Shown: in pieces, positions 1 to 8,936 of the stretch
Position numbering within the stretch: the stretch's first letter is position 1
Layout: each line of letters opens with the position of its first letter
Assembly (NCBI RefSeq): GCF_002831565.1
Contig: NZ_CP025096.1
Coordinates: forward strand, 1,550,001 to 1,614,000
Reading direction: 5' to 3'
Length of the DNA stretch: 64,000 bases
Source of the DNA: Spirosoma pollinicola
Lineage (GTDB): Bacteria; Bacteroidota; Bacteroidia; Cytophagales; Spirosomataceae
The notes under the pieces: model-generated
The model's database searches: none
Told to the model about the DNA's origin: nothing
The model's input: only the letters and a program-made list of their open reading frames with translations
Position numbers and translations under genes: made by a program

Positions 1-36
1 CGGGCTTTAGTTCACCAGCTTACTTTACAACATTCT

Positions 37-678
37 TCAAACAGCATACTCAGAAAACACCCTCAGAGTATCGGAAATCTCCGGCTGGAGTTTAGAAGGG
101 ACAATAGCAAAAGCCCCGTACTGCCCGTGATGGCTGATCGAGAGGGAAAGGGCCACGTTGCCAGCCGTCACTAAAGGAATGCCAAGGCTATCATTCTCAA
201 TACAAATATGCTGTTCTGATACATTAACTGCCACCGAAACGTGCTGCCTTATTTGCTGCCGTATCAGACGTTGATGAGCCCGGGAATCTGCCGTATCAAA
301 CGGAACAATCACCTGTGTGACGGTTGGGACTGTGTTGACAGGGAACGCTATTGTAGCAATATAATTCGTTGTAATAATCGATCTGGTTTGATACGTTTCG
401 CCGTAAAAGACCGCCCCATCGACTGTTTCTGCCGTTGATTCATGTAGCGAGCAAGCGATTTTTGTAGGAGCAAAAAGGCGCTCTTTCGTTGTTCGAACGG
501 CTAATTTATACGCACTCTCTTTCATGCTCCATAAGAGCCAGACCATCTGGTCGGGGTTGTTGGCTTCCTCTATGAGTTGTTGCTCATATGGGGTAAAGAT
601 TTTGTCGATATAGCCCCGGCGACGCCAGTTGCTTTCTAGCCTGGCTTGATTTAAATCAACAATATCATTTCCAATCAT
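37..678 (-). CDS. 4'-phosphopantetheinyl transferase (Sfp type)
   Basis: This 213-residue protein should move the 4'-phosphopantetheine arm of coenzyme A onto the carrier serine of an acyl carrier protein. The N-terminal GNDIVDL supplies the Mg-binding Asp, and WSMKESAYKL near residues 50-59 is the W-x-x-K-E-x-x-x-K signature of the family. Length fits a single Sfp-like protein. It is the last gene of the operon: its ATG overlaps the stop of the acyl carrier protein gene in an ATGA, so translation is probably coupled. Its position says it activates the carrier protein next door. Family assignment is firm; the choice of partner is inferred from context. Confidence 0.88.
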   Translation of the reverse strand: MIGNDIVDLNQARLESNWRRRGYIDKIFTPYEQQLIEEANNPDQMVWLLWSMKESAYKLAVRTTKERLFAPTKIACSLHESTAETVDGAVFYGETYQTRSIITTNYIATIAFPVNTVPTVTQVIVPFDTADSRAHQRLIRQQIRQHVSVAVNVSEQHICIENDSLGIPLVTAGNVALSLSISHHGQYGAFAIVPSKLQPEISDTLRVFSEYAV

Positions 679-935
679 GCTTTTTCAGCTAATTTTTGGG
701 TGATAACATCAATGGACGAGCCAACAGTGAGCATACGTTCCATGGCTTCATTGTCGATCACAATGTCAAATTCCTCTTCAACATCCAGCGCAATATCGAC
801 CAGATTTGCCGAGTTTATTTTCAGATCGTTTATGAAATCAGTACCTTCTGTAACATGCTCGTAGGCCTGTTCGTCCTGAACATAGGGTTTAACGATTTTT
901 TTCAGTGTCGCGATTAATTCTTCTTTCGTTTGCAT
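675..935 (-). CDS. Acyl carrier protein
   Basis: An 86-residue acidic helical protein of acyl-carrier type. It would hold growing acyl chains as thioesters for the ketosynthase, dehydratase and reductase encoded upstream. The usual DSL around the modified serine is replaced here by INSANLVDI near residue 40-48, followed by the typical EEEFDI helix. The Asn in place of the conserved Asp suggests a specialised carrier and not the housekeeping AcpP. It lies 8 bases after the ketosynthase gene and overlaps the phosphopantetheinyl transferase gene by 4. Assignment rests on length, charge and motif. Confidence 0.85.
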   Translation of the reverse strand: MQTKEELIATLKKIVKPYVQDEQAYEHVTEGTDFINDLKINSANLVDIALDVEEEFDIVIDNEAMERMLTVGSSIDVITQKLAEKA

Positions 936-943
936 CGGTAAGG

Positions 944-2215
944 TCAGGAGTTAAACTTCTTTAAAATTACACACGCATTCACGTCGCCAAAACCAAAGTT
1001 GGCCTTTGCCAGTACCTGAATGGGTTGCTCAATTAGTTGCTGGGGGATTTTTTTGGGTGCTATCAGATTCGAAACTTCTGGATGCAGGTCTTCGCAATTG
1101 ATAGATGGGTAAATGAATCCTTCGTGCAATTCGAGCACGGCGGCCACACACTCGATGCTCCCGGCTGCGCTCAGGCAATGCCCAACCATTGCCTTGAGTG
1201 AATTTATATACGGAAAATCCGCTCCCCGCCGATCTAAGGCTTCGCACCAGGCGGTCACTTCAGCTGAGTCTTTTATGGTGGCCGTCAAATGGCCATCAAT
1301 CACATCTATTTCGTTGGGTTGAATGCCTGCCTGCTCAATGGCTTGCTGAATGCATCGTTTTACGCCCAATGCATTAGGGGCTGTCATGGACCCACCTCCC
1401 CGCTGACCACCCGAATTCAAGTGTCCCCCCAGCACTTCAGCATAAATTGTTGCCTTGCGGCTCAGGGCAGATTCCAGCGATTCCAGTACCAGCGCCCCCG
1501 CACCACTGCCGGGCACAAAACCGCTTGCCGAAGCACTGAGTGGTCTTGATGCGCGTTCGGGAGCGTCATTAAATTGGTAGGGCGTAACGCGCATGGCATC
1601 GAAACCACCCCAGATATAAGGGCCGTGATCGCTGCAACTGCCAGCCAGCATCCGGGTTGCCTGACCGCTCGCAATGCGTTCGTAGGCCAGTAAAAGGGCC
1701 TCTGTGCCCGTTGCGCAGGCTGATGAATTGGCGGTTAGCTGATTGCCGCAACCAATCATACCACCTAGATAGGCACTGACGCCACTGGTCATTGTCTGCA
1801 CAACGGTAGTACTGCCCAACCGCCTGACCTGCCCCTCATCGACCTTATATATAGACTCCCTGAACTTGTCGATTCCCAAAATACCGGTGCCAAACACAAT
1901 GCCGCTGTCCCAGTCGGGTTGTTCGGCGGCAACAGACAGACCAGCATTGTGCCAAGCTTCCATGCCAGCAATGACACCGTAAATGATGCCACTGCTATTG
2001 AGCTGCCGAAGCTGTAAATCGGTAAAATATTTCTGTTTGATTTCTTCCGTAATGGGAGGAATGCCCCCAATCTGACATGAGAATTTTAACTCAGCCAGAA
2101 TCGGTTGAAACGCAATACCGCTGCGACCGTGCTGAATAGCGTCTAAGAAAGAAGGGACGCCAACCCCATTGGGAGCTGCCACGCCAAGCCCGGTAATTAC
2201 GACTCGTTTACGCAT
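944..2215 (-). CDS. Beta-ketoacyl-ACP synthase (FabF-like)
   Basis: A 423-residue condensing enzyme that should extend an acyl chain on the carrier protein by decarboxylative Claisen condensation. The Cys-His-His triad is visible: Cys167 in SSACATG, one His in DGHLTATIKDSAE (usually HGT-x-T-x-x-D), and one in MVGHCLSAAGSIE. The first His motif is altered (GHLTAT), which points to a specialised branch and not the housekeeping FabF. The ATG at 2215 overlaps the stop of the dehydratase gene by 8 bases. No chain-length-factor partner is nearby. In this operon it probably builds or extends the acyl starter for the type III polyketide synthase (inference). Confidence 0.88.
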   Translation of the reverse strand: MRKRVVITGLGVAAPNGVGVPSFLDAIQHGRSGIAFQPILAELKFSCQIGGIPPITEEIKQKYFTDLQLRQLNSSGIIYGVIAGMEAWHNAGLSVAAEQPDWDSGIVFGTGILGIDKFRESIYKVDEGQVRRLGSTTVVQTMTSGVSAYLGGMIGCGNQLTANSSACATGTEALLLAYERIASGQATRMLAGSCSDHGPYIWGGFDAMRVTPYQFNDAPERASRPLSASASGFVPGSGAGALVLESLESALSRKATIYAEVLGGHLNSGGQRGGGSMTAPNALGVKRCIQQAIEQAGIQPNEIDVIDGHLTATIKDSAEVTAWCEALDRRGADFPYINSLKAMVGHCLSAAGSIECVAAVLELHEGFIYPSINCEDLHPEVSNLIAPKKIPQQLIEQPIQVLAKANFGFGDVNACVILKKFNS

Positions 2216-2654
2216 GATTGGTCGGTTTCATCATCCCCGAAATGGTGCCCCGGCAAACCAGTTCGCCCCGGCTGTTTAGCATCTCGACTTTACATTTTAA
2301 CTTCTGGAATCGAAAATACTCTTTTGTTGACCGAACCGTGACGGTTTCTGTTGGGAAAACGGGTTTGTAGAAGTCAATTTGGGTAGCCGTCATAGCAACG
2401 GTATATTCGGTTGAAAGGGAATCATCCAGCAAAAAAATGCCCAGGCAAACTAAACCGATCTGGGCCATCACTTCGGTCAGAATAACGCCCGGCGTTACGG
2501 GTTTCTGTTTGAAATGACCCGCGTAAAAAGAGGAATCTTCGGGAAAGGTATAACTGCCTTCAACGCCGTTTTCGTCAATATGATGCAGGGCATCGACAAA
2601 CAAAAAGGGTTTGCTATAGGGTAGCTTTTCGTAGATGTGCGTAAAATTCTGCAA
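2208..2654 (-). CDS. 3-hydroxyacyl-ACP dehydratase, FabZ-like hotdog
   Basis: A 148-residue single-hotdog protein. The segment FYAGHFKQKPVTPGVILTE matches the FabZ active-site helix, with the catalytic His in GHF and the Glu in ILTEVMAQ. It would remove water from 3-hydroxyacyl-ACP. The start is a TTG at 2654; no ATG is available in frame between it and the upstream gene, whose stop lies 10 bases away. It overlaps the ketosynthase gene by 8 bases. The family is clear; substrate chain length cannot be read from sequence. Confidence 0.85.
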   Translation of the reverse strand: MQNFTHIYEKLPYSKPFLFVDALHHIDENGVEGSYTFPEDSSFYAGHFKQKPVTPGVILTEVMAQIGLVCLGIFLLDDSLSTEYTVAMTATQIDFYKPVFPTETVTVRSTKEYFRFQKLKCKVEMLNSRGELVCRGTISGMMKPTNHA

Positions 2655-2664
2655 GCGTATGCGT

Positions 2665-3462
2665 TTATTGAAGGTGTTCGCCCCCGTTTACCGGAATAAC
2701 TGCGCCATTGATCCAGGCAGCTTCGTCTCTACATAACAAATAAACAACGTTGGCCACATCCTCGGGCGTGGTTAAACGCGAAAATGGGTTCCGTTGTTGA
2801 CTATGCTCGCGTAAGGCATCGGCCCCCGGAATCAGTCGAAAAGAGGCTGTGTCTGTAACGCCCGCCATAATGCAGTTGGCCCGGATACCAAACGGTGCCA
2901 TTTCTAGCGCAATACTGCGAGAGATAGCTTCCAGAGCGGCTTTAGCCGCCGAAACAGCCGCGTAGTTTTTCCAGGCTTTCTGGCTGCCCTCGCTCGTAAA
3001 GCTAATAATGCGTGCATCGGATGCAAATAGCCCGGCGGCCAGTAGCTCGTTCGTCCAGTCATATAAGCTGATCGCCATTGAGTCGATCGTTAGCTGAAAA
3101 TCGTCATGCTGAAGTTGCCGTTGATTTTCGGCAATCATGGGCTTCAAATTTCCTTTGGCAATACTGTGAACGAGCGTTCTAACTTTTCCGACCTGACCCA
3201 GAACTTCTTTTAAAGCTGTAAGGACACTGGCCCGTTTTTCGGGGTTGGTTGCATCGACATTAAATTGTTTAAGTAAGACGCCTTCGGTTTCAATTTGCCT
3301 AAATGCCTGTTCGACTTCGGGCAAATCTACTTTTCGGGTGCGGTGAATGATGCACAGGTTCAAGCCATGGTTAGCCAGCTTTCTGGCGGTTGCCAGGCCT
3401 AAACCCGAGCTGCCGCCCAGAATAACTGCCCAATAGTCTCTGTGTGCAAATTCCTTTACCAC
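2665..3462 (-). CDS. SDR oxidoreductase, enoyl-ACP reductase-like
   Basis: A 265-residue short-chain dehydrogenase with the nucleotide-binding GGSSGLGLATARKLA near the N-terminus. The catalytic region reads NYAAVSAAKAALEA, a Tyr followed six residues later by Lys. That Y-x6-K spacing is typical of divergent SDR enoyl-ACP reductases (FabI/FabL) and not of ordinary Y-x3-K ketoreductases. It therefore most likely reduces the enoyl bond left by the dehydratase. The start is GTG at 3462, inside the end of the polyketide synthase gene (7-base overlap). If it is the enoyl reductase, the operon lacks a ketoreductase and must borrow FabG. Confidence 0.78.
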   Translation of the reverse strand: MVKEFAHRDYWAVILGGSSGLGLATARKLANHGLNLCIIHRTRKVDLPEVEQAFRQIETEGVLLKQFNVDATNPEKRASVLTALKEVLGQVGKVRTLVHSIAKGNLKPMIAENQRQLQHDDFQLTIDSMAISLYDWTNELLAAGLFASDARIISFTSEGSQKAWKNYAAVSAAKAALEAISRSIALEMAPFGIRANCIMAGVTDTASFRLIPGADALREHSQQRNPFSRLTTPEDVANVVYLLCRDEAAWINGAVIPVNGGEHLQ

Positions 3463-4508
3463 CTCAATAAAACGCGTTGCGCTGTAAAACCCGGACCAAA
3501 ACTTAGCATCAGACCATAATCGCCCTGGGCCAGAGGCCTGTCCATGAAGCGTTCCAGTACATACAGGACTGTGGCACTCGACATATTGCCATACAGCCGA
3601 AGGACTTCTTTTGTATCGTCTATATTCTTGCCCAGTTTGCCAAAAAGCTCCTGTACGACTTCCACAATTTTCCGTCCGCCGGGATGGAAAATCAGGTGCG
3701 AAATATCGTCTATGACAAGCCCGTTTTTTTCTAAAAACGGATGAACAATGGCCGGAAAATGTTCGGCAATATTGTCTGTTACGGCCTTATCCAGCACCAT
3801 TTGCAAGCCACTGTTACGGAGGTTGAAACCCATCATGTGCGTGGCATCGTAAAAATGGTACATTTCTTCGGATACGACTTCCGGCCCTTTATCGTCTTCG
3901 TGCGAAGACAGCAAAACGCAGGCGGCTCCATCGCCAAAAATAGCCGCACTGACGATGTTCGCCATCGAGAAATCATCCAGCTGAAACGTAGCCGTTGGCG
4001 ACTCGACAGCCAGTAAGGCCGCACGTTTGCCCGGGTTCGCCTTCAAAAAATTCTTCGCGTAAATGATTCCTGAAACGCCAGCTACACAGCCCATTTCCGT
4101 TACCGGCAATCGAACTACGTCCTGCTTCATTTGCAGGCTGTTAATCAGATAGGCATCCAGCGACGGAATCATAATGCCCGTGCAACTTACCGTAATCAGG
4201 AAATCAATATCGGTCGTTTTCCAGTTGACTTTTGCTAACGCTTTGGTCAGTACATCTTCACCCAGCTTTATACATTCGCGACTGTAGATGGCGTTTTTCT
4301 CCTGGAAAGATGTTTTTTCAAACACCTCTGTCGGCCCCATAATGGAGTAGCGCCGGTCAACGGCCGCATTCTCGAAAATCTTCTTCACTTTCCGTTGAAA
4401 CCGGCTTTCCTGACCGTCCAGCCAAACGTCAAGAAACGGTAAAATATCGCTTGTGTCCCGCCAGTTTGCTGGTAAAGATTTTGCAACGGCCGCTATTTTT
4501 ACACTCAT
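3456..4508 (-). CDS. Type III polyketide synthase
   Basis: A 350-residue chalcone-synthase-like homodimeric enzyme that condenses an acyl starter with malonyl-CoA and cyclises the product. All three catalytic residues are visible: Cys141 in MGCVAGVSG, His in FHPGG, Asn in YGNMSS. The start at 4508 is preferred over upstream in-frame starts because it forms an ATGA overlap with the methyltransferase stop and gives the usual family length. In Streptomyces the srsABC operon pairs an alkylresorcinol synthase with a methyltransferase and a flavoprotein hydroxylase; the same three classes occur here. The product is probably an alkylresorcinol, alkylpyrone or quinone lipid (inference). Confidence 0.92.
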   Translation of the reverse strand: MSVKIAAVAKSLPANWRDTSDILPFLDVWLDGQESRFQRKVKKIFENAAVDRRYSIMGPTEVFEKTSFQEKNAIYSRECIKLGEDVLTKALAKVNWKTTDIDFLITVSCTGIMIPSLDAYLINSLQMKQDVVRLPVTEMGCVAGVSGIIYAKNFLKANPGKRAALLAVESPTATFQLDDFSMANIVSAAIFGDGAACVLLSSHEDDKGPEVVSEEMYHFYDATHMMGFNLRNSGLQMVLDKAVTDNIAEHFPAIVHPFLEKNGLVIDDISHLIFHPGGRKIVEVVQELFGKLGKNIDDTKEVLRLYGNMSSATVLYVLERFMDRPLAQGDYGLMLSFGPGFTAQRVLLRW

Positions 4509-5218
4509 ATGCTTTTGATAATCCATTGATAGCGGAAAGCCCATCGCCAGTTAATCCGATAGGTTTTTACTTGTAATTGGTTTGAAAACGTAATTAATTC
4601 CTGCTTTTTAAATCCGCGCAAAATTGATGTTAACCCATCTTCTCTGGATAACGTATTGAGCTGAAAAACAAAGCAAACGAGTTGAAATAAACGATAGGCA
4701 AGAGCCGAACGTTGTAGGTCATTGATGACGACACCAATTTTAGCTTTTTTTACAAATAGCCCCATCAAATACAGAATTTCCTCATTAGTAAAGTGATGGA
4801 GGGTCAATGTACACAAGGCAATGTCATAGTCGACAGCGGCAAAGTGCTCATCGAATATATTAAGTGTGGCATAGTCAATATCGGGGTAGGCAACAGAACT
4901 GGCTTTTGCATGATTGACGGTATAAGCATTCGCATCAATACCACGTATACGAACCGTAAGCCCTTCCTGTTCGGCAAAATCAGCTACAGCCCGGCACATA
5001 TCGCCGTTACCACAACCAATATCGACGATAGAAACCACACGTTCTTTAGGGTAATTTTTGAGGAGAATCTTGATACCATCGATGGTAACTCGATTACCAC
5101 CCAACCATTGATTGATTGTCGCAATCTTATCCAACGCATCGCGCAGATCATCGCCAGCTAATGAAAAATCATCCAAAAACTCTTCTTTAGTGGTGCGATG
5201 AGTGGTACTTAAAAACAT
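4505..5218 (-). CDS. Class I SAM-dependent methyltransferase
   Basis: A 237-residue methyltransferase with the SAM-binding glycine motif VDIGCGNGDMC near residue 70 and the acidic residue of motif II in IRGIDANAYT. The following CTLTLHHF resembles UbiE-type and O-methyltransferases acting on quinones and phenols. It sits between the flavoprotein gene and the type III polyketide synthase gene, sharing an ATGA with the latter, so it probably methylates the aromatic product. It lies 60 bases after the flavoprotein gene. C- versus O-methylation cannot be decided from sequence. Confidence 0.83.
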   Translation of the reverse strand: MFLSTTHRTTKEEFLDDFSLAGDDLRDALDKIATINQWLGGNRVTIDGIKILLKNYPKERVVSIVDIGCGNGDMCRAVADFAEQEGLTVRIRGIDANAYTVNHAKASSVAYPDIDYATLNIFDEHFAAVDYDIALCTLTLHHFTNEEILYLMGLFVKKAKIGVVINDLQRSALAYRLFQLVCFVFQLNTLSREDGLTSILRGFKKQELITFSNQLQVKTYRINWRWAFRYQWIIKSI

Positions 5219-5278
5219 TCGGGTGCCTTTCTGGTGTATTAGATGGGTAATTTACTGATAAGTTATCTGGTAAACGAA

Positions 5279-6421
5279 TTAGGTCAATAAGGGTTTACCA
5301 TGTGTTTGTCGAATGATGTGTGGCAACACCCCCGGTGTCAGTCGCAGACTTTTTAATAATAGCGCCGTAATACCTGGCGACGTCAGAATCGACTGGGCAA
5401 TCCGACCGGTTAACAGGCGGCTTTTAAACTCCGCCGACCAGTCCGATACATACTTTTTTTCCAGTTCAGAACGGTTGGCCAGCGTACCCTTAAAAAACGG
5501 AATGATCAATTCTGAAACCAGCTTGGCACTGTGAATGGCCATCGCCATGCCATTGCCGCATAGGGGGTGAATAAGGCCGGCCGTGTCACCGCACATCAGT
5601 ATATGGTTTTCGACCGGATTTTTCCTGGCAAACGAGATTTGACTGATCGTTAAAGGTTTCTCAAATAGTGGAGTTGCCCTGGCGAAGAAATCGTTTAAGA
5701 ATGGATTCTTTCGGAGAATGTGCTTCTGAAAGGCGTCTATGTTTTTAAACGGTTTAAAGCTCCGATAAGTAGTAAGGTAACAAGCGTTCACAACGCCATT
5801 TTCTACCTGAGACAGGCCGCAATAGCCACCATCAAAATTATGCAGGGCAACTAAATCGTTCGGAAACGGGGCTTGATAATGGGCTTTCACGCCCAGCCAC
5901 GATGATTCCTGTTGAGCAAATGACCGATTTAACCGTTTGTCGAGTTGCGAGCGTTTGCCATAAGCACCAATTACGATCTTGGCGGTATATTTCGTCTCAT
6001 CTGACGTACTTACCACGAAGGCATCGCGCTCGAATTGAACATCCGTCACGTCGGCTTGCCTGATGTCAGCGCCTGCCATACGGGCTGTGTTAGCTAAAAG
6101 CTGGTCGAGCGCGAAACGGCTTATACCAAAGCCACCCAAAGGCAACATGCTTTCGACTGTTTTGCCGGAAGCGGTACTGAGCAAAAATCGGTTTATGCGA
6201 GCGGGGGCCAACTCGTCGATTGCTACGCCAAGATACTGTAAATAGGGAAGTACTTCGTTCGATACATATTCACCGCACACTTTGTGTTGTGGGTAGACGT
6301 TCTTTTCGAGGAGTACCACATGCAGGTTTGCTTTGGCAAGGTGAATGCCTGCGGTCAAACCTGCCAGACCACCACCAATAATCAGTACATCAGCATTAAC
6401 GGTTAGTCGGGGTGGTGTCAT
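5279..6421 (-). CDS. FAD-dependent oxidoreductase, geranylgeranyl reductase-like
   Basis: A 380-residue flavoprotein with the dinucleotide motif IGGGLAGLTAGIHLA at the N-terminus, CGEYVS near residue 48, and the second FAD motif MCGDTAGLIHPLCGNGMA near residue 280. These are features of the group that holds geranylgeranyl reductases and phenolic hydroxylases of the PHBH fold. As first gene of the operon it may hydroxylate the aromatic lipid to a quinone, like SrsC, or reduce it. Its ATG at 6421 faces the divergent fructan genes across a 288-base gap that carries the operon promoter. Confidence 0.82.
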   Translation of the reverse strand: MTPPRLTVNADVLIIGGGLAGLTAGIHLAKANLHVVLLEKNVYPQHKVCGEYVSNEVLPYLQYLGVAIDELAPARINRFLLSTASGKTVESMLPLGGFGISRFALDQLLANTARMAGADIRQADVTDVQFERDAFVVSTSDETKYTAKIVIGAYGKRSQLDKRLNRSFAQQESSWLGVKAHYQAPFPNDLVALHNFDGGYCGLSQVENGVVNACYLTTYRSFKPFKNIDAFQKHILRKNPFLNDFFARATPLFEKPLTISQISFARKNPVENHILMCGDTAGLIHPLCGNGMAMAIHSAKLVSELIIPFFKGTLANRSELEKKYVSDWSAEFKSRLLTGRIAQSILTSPGITALLLKSLRLTPGVLPHIIRQTHGKPLLT

Positions 6422-6519
6422 GGGTGATAAAACCTGCGTATATAGGAATAGGTTTTTTGAAATTCATTGTGTCGCTATAGAAAACGACTCTGGATAGTTC
6501 ATGAATGTAAATTCATTGA

Positions 6520-6554
6520 ATCAAAAACGAAAATTGATGTATCAAAAACGAAAA
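6520..6554. promoter_or_regulatory. Tandem 14-bp direct repeat in the divergent promoter region
   Basis: The word ATCAAAAACGAAAA occurs twice, at 6520-6533 and 6541-6554, with starts 21 bases apart, two turns of the helix. It lies in the 288-base gap between the polyketide operon and the fructan genes. Two identical half sites on one DNA face suit a dimeric activator or repressor. No regulator gene is adjacent, so the protein is unknown. The surrounding gap is AT-rich and otherwise unremarkable. Confidence 0.4.
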
Positions 6555-6709
6555 ACAACTTTAGTTAAATTGAGTTAACTTATTGATAATCAGTAAAAAA
6601 TAGTTACTGTTGATTTCGAAAGCTTTTGAACAATTCTCTAAATCATCTTATTTATAGTTCATCTAGATTTGATTCGAAGTTAACGGTTACCTGTTCCTTT
6701 CCCTCTGCT

Positions 6710-8035
6710 ATGAATCAGAAACAACGCATCTTTTTTTGGTCTATAACAGCCGCATTAGGCGGTTTCCTTTTTGGCTTCGATACGGCGGTCATATCCGGTG
6801 TTGAGCAGTCACTTCAAACCTTGTGGCACCTCAATGTCTGGGAGCACGGCTTAACGGTTTCCATCGCGCTTATAGGCACCGTTATCGGTTCAATGCTGGG
6901 AGGAATTCCAACCCAGAAAATTGGGCGTAAACGAACATTATTCTGGATTGCCATCCTCTATTTAGTGGCTTCTATCGGTACGGCAATGTCTACCGGCTGG
7001 AGCGTTTTTCTCGTCTTCCGTTTTCTGGGTGGTTTAGGCGTAGGGGCTTCGTCCGTTGCGGCTCCCATGTATATCACCGAAATTTCGCCTGCTAAGTCTC
7101 GCGGCAAACTGGTGGGCCTGTTTCAGTTCAATGTAGTGCTGGGTATTCTGATTGCCTACTTGTCGAACTTCCTGTTGCAGGGCCTTGGCGACGATTCGTG
7201 GCGGTGGATGCTTGGTATTCAGGCCCTTCCCTCGCTTATTTTCCTGATTGCCGTATTGAATATTCCAGAAAGTCCACGCTGGTTGCTGCTCGTTAAGGGT
7301 AAAACTGCCGAGGCACTAGAGGTGTTGAACATGATTGATCCGGCCACCGCCGATCAAACACTGGTTGCTATTCAGCAAAGCAATTCTCACTCACAGGCAT
7401 CGACCCGGTTGTTTTCGGGGCAATATAATACGCCCGTCATGCTGGCTGTTTTGTTTGCGGTTTTCAATCAGGTGTCGGGCATTAACGCTATTATTTATTA
7501 CGCTCCCCGAATTTTTGAAATGACGGGCCTGGGCAAAAGTTCGGCTCTTCTCTCATCGGCGGGTATTGGGTTGGTAAACCTCATTTTTACCATGATCTCC
7601 ATGAACCTCATTGACCGGTATGGCCGCCGTACGTTAATGAAAATTGGCTCGGTGGGGCTTATCCTTACGCTGGCGCTGGTGGCACGGGCATTTTATGTAG
7701 AAGATTTTAGCGGAATGACAGTACCACTCTTGCTGTTTGGTTATATTGCCTTCTTTGGCTTCTCGCAGGGAGCGGTTATCTGGGTATTTATTTCCGAAAT
7801 TTTTCCGAATGAAGTTCGTTCCAGTGGTCAGGCGCTGGGGAGCTTTACACACTGGTTAATGGCTGCTATTATCACCTTCTCGTTTCCCTATTTTGCCGAA
7901 CACTTTGGCGGGGGCAACACCTTCCTTTTCTTTACCATTATGATGGTATTGCAGTTACTCTTCGTTGTGCGACTCATGCCCGAAACAAAAGGCACCAGCC
8001 TGGAGCAAATTGAAAAAACATTTGTTGTCCACTAA
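6710..8035 (+). CDS. Sugar porter, MFS family (probable fructose importer)
   Basis: A 441-residue, twelve-segment inner-membrane symporter of the sugar porter family. Family motifs appear in order: GFDTAVISG in helix 1, GRKRTLF in the loop after helix 2, RFLGGLGVG, PMYITEISPAKSRG, PESPRWL at the end of helix 6, QVSGINAIIYYAP in helix 7, and PETKG at the C-terminus. The ATG at 6710 was chosen over a TTG at 6626, which adds a non-conserved leader. A fructokinase starts 13 bases downstream and a GH32 fructan hydrolase follows, so fructose is the most likely substrate. Confidence 0.9.
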   Translation: MNQKQRIFFWSITAALGGFLFGFDTAVISGVEQSLQTLWHLNVWEHGLTVSIALIGTVIGSMLGGIPTQKIGRKRTLFWIAILYLVASIGTAMSTGWSVFLVFRFLGGLGVGASSVAAPMYITEISPAKSRGKLVGLFQFNVVLGILIAYLSNFLLQGLGDDSWRWMLGIQALPSLIFLIAVLNIPESPRWLLLVKGKTAEALEVLNMIDPATADQTLVAIQQSNSHSQASTRLFSGQYNTPVMLAVLFAVFNQVSGINAIIYYAPRIFEMTGLGKSSALLSSAGIGLVNLIFTMISMNLIDRYGRRTLMKIGSVGLILTLALVARAFYVEDFSGMTVPLLLFGYIAFFGFSQGAVIWVFISEIFPNEVRSSGQALGSFTHWLMAAIITFSFPYFAEHFGGGNTFLFFTIMMVLQLLFVVRLMPETKGTSLEQIEKTFVVH

Positions 8036-8048
8036 CTCTTTTCTGACC

Positions 8049-8936
8049 ATGAACTCGATCATAACCTGTTTCGGAGAAACACTTTGGGATGTGTTACCCA
8101 CCAGCAAACAGCCCGGCGGAGCACCCATGAACGTTGCAGCTGATCTACGTAATTTCGGCCTGGATGCCCGGATGATAACACGCGTTGGCAACGATGATCT
8201 TGGTCGCGAACTTCTCGACTTTATTGAACACAAAGGGCTTCCGCTCGATCTGGTTCAGACGGGACAAACGCACCTGACGGGCGTAGCTAAGGCCAATATC
8301 TCAGATACAAACGAGGTTACCTACAAGATTGTCCAACCGGTGGCCTGGGATTATATTCAGCTGGAGCCTAACCTGCTCGATGTTGTTAAACAAAGTGATT
8401 TCTTCGTGTATGGAAGCCTGGCTGCCCGTAGTCCTCAAACGCGCGAAACATTGCTGGCCCTGCTGGAAGTGGCTCCCAAAAAAGTTTTTGACGTAAACAT
8501 TCGCGCTCCGCATTACGAACGGGCAACAGTTGAGGCACTTCTCCACCAGGCCGATATCGTGAAGTTAAATGAACATGAACTGGTGGAATTGTCGGGGTGG
8601 TATGGCGAAGAAAATGATCTACACCGGGCAATGCATCAGTTACGCGGTCATTTTAAACTCGAAAAATTAATCGTGACACTAGGTGAGCATGGCGCCGTAC
8701 TGCTGGATAACGCCGGATTACATAGCCAACTGGGTTTCCCTGTTGAGGTAGCCGATACGATTGGTAGTGGCGATGCCTTTCTGGCGGCATTTCTTTACAA
8801 AACGCTGCAGGGTGAATCGCCGAAAAAGATACTGGAATTTGCCTGTGCTACGGGAGCCTTTGTGGCTACCCAACAGGGGGCAACACCAGCTTTTACTGAG
8901 GATACTATTGTGCGTCAAATCATTGGGATTGGTTAA
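8049..8936 (+). CDS. Fructokinase-like carbohydrate kinase (PfkB family)
   Basis: A 295-residue ribokinase-fold sugar kinase, expected to phosphorylate fructose with ATP. The N-terminal CFGETLWDVLP and PGGAPMNVAADL motifs bind sugar, and DTIGSGDAFLAAFLYK near residue 237 holds the catalytic Asp and the anion hole. The ATG at 8049 begins directly before ITCFGE; the longer in-frame reading overlaps the transporter gene and lacks homology-like content. With the sugar porter just upstream and GH32 downstream it completes fructan breakdown, import and activation. Other PfkB substrates are possible, but context favours fructose. Confidence 0.88.
   Translation: MNSIITCFGETLWDVLPTSKQPGGAPMNVAADLRNFGLDARMITRVGNDDLGRELLDFIEHKGLPLDLVQTGQTHLTGVAKANISDTNEVTYKIVQPVAWDYIQLEPNLLDVVKQSDFFVYGSLAARSPQTRETLLALLEVAPKKVFDVNIRAPHYERATVEALLHQADIVKLNEHELVELSGWYGEENDLHRAMHQLRGHFKLEKLIVTLGEHGAVLLDNAGLHSQLGFPVEVADTIGSGDAFLAAFLYKTLQGESPKKILEFACATGAFVATQQGATPAFTEDTIVRQIIGIG

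Noticed and set aside
1..36. Partial gene at the left edge
   Set aside because: Only 36 bases before the phosphopantetheinyl transferase stop; no readable coding sequence on either strand.
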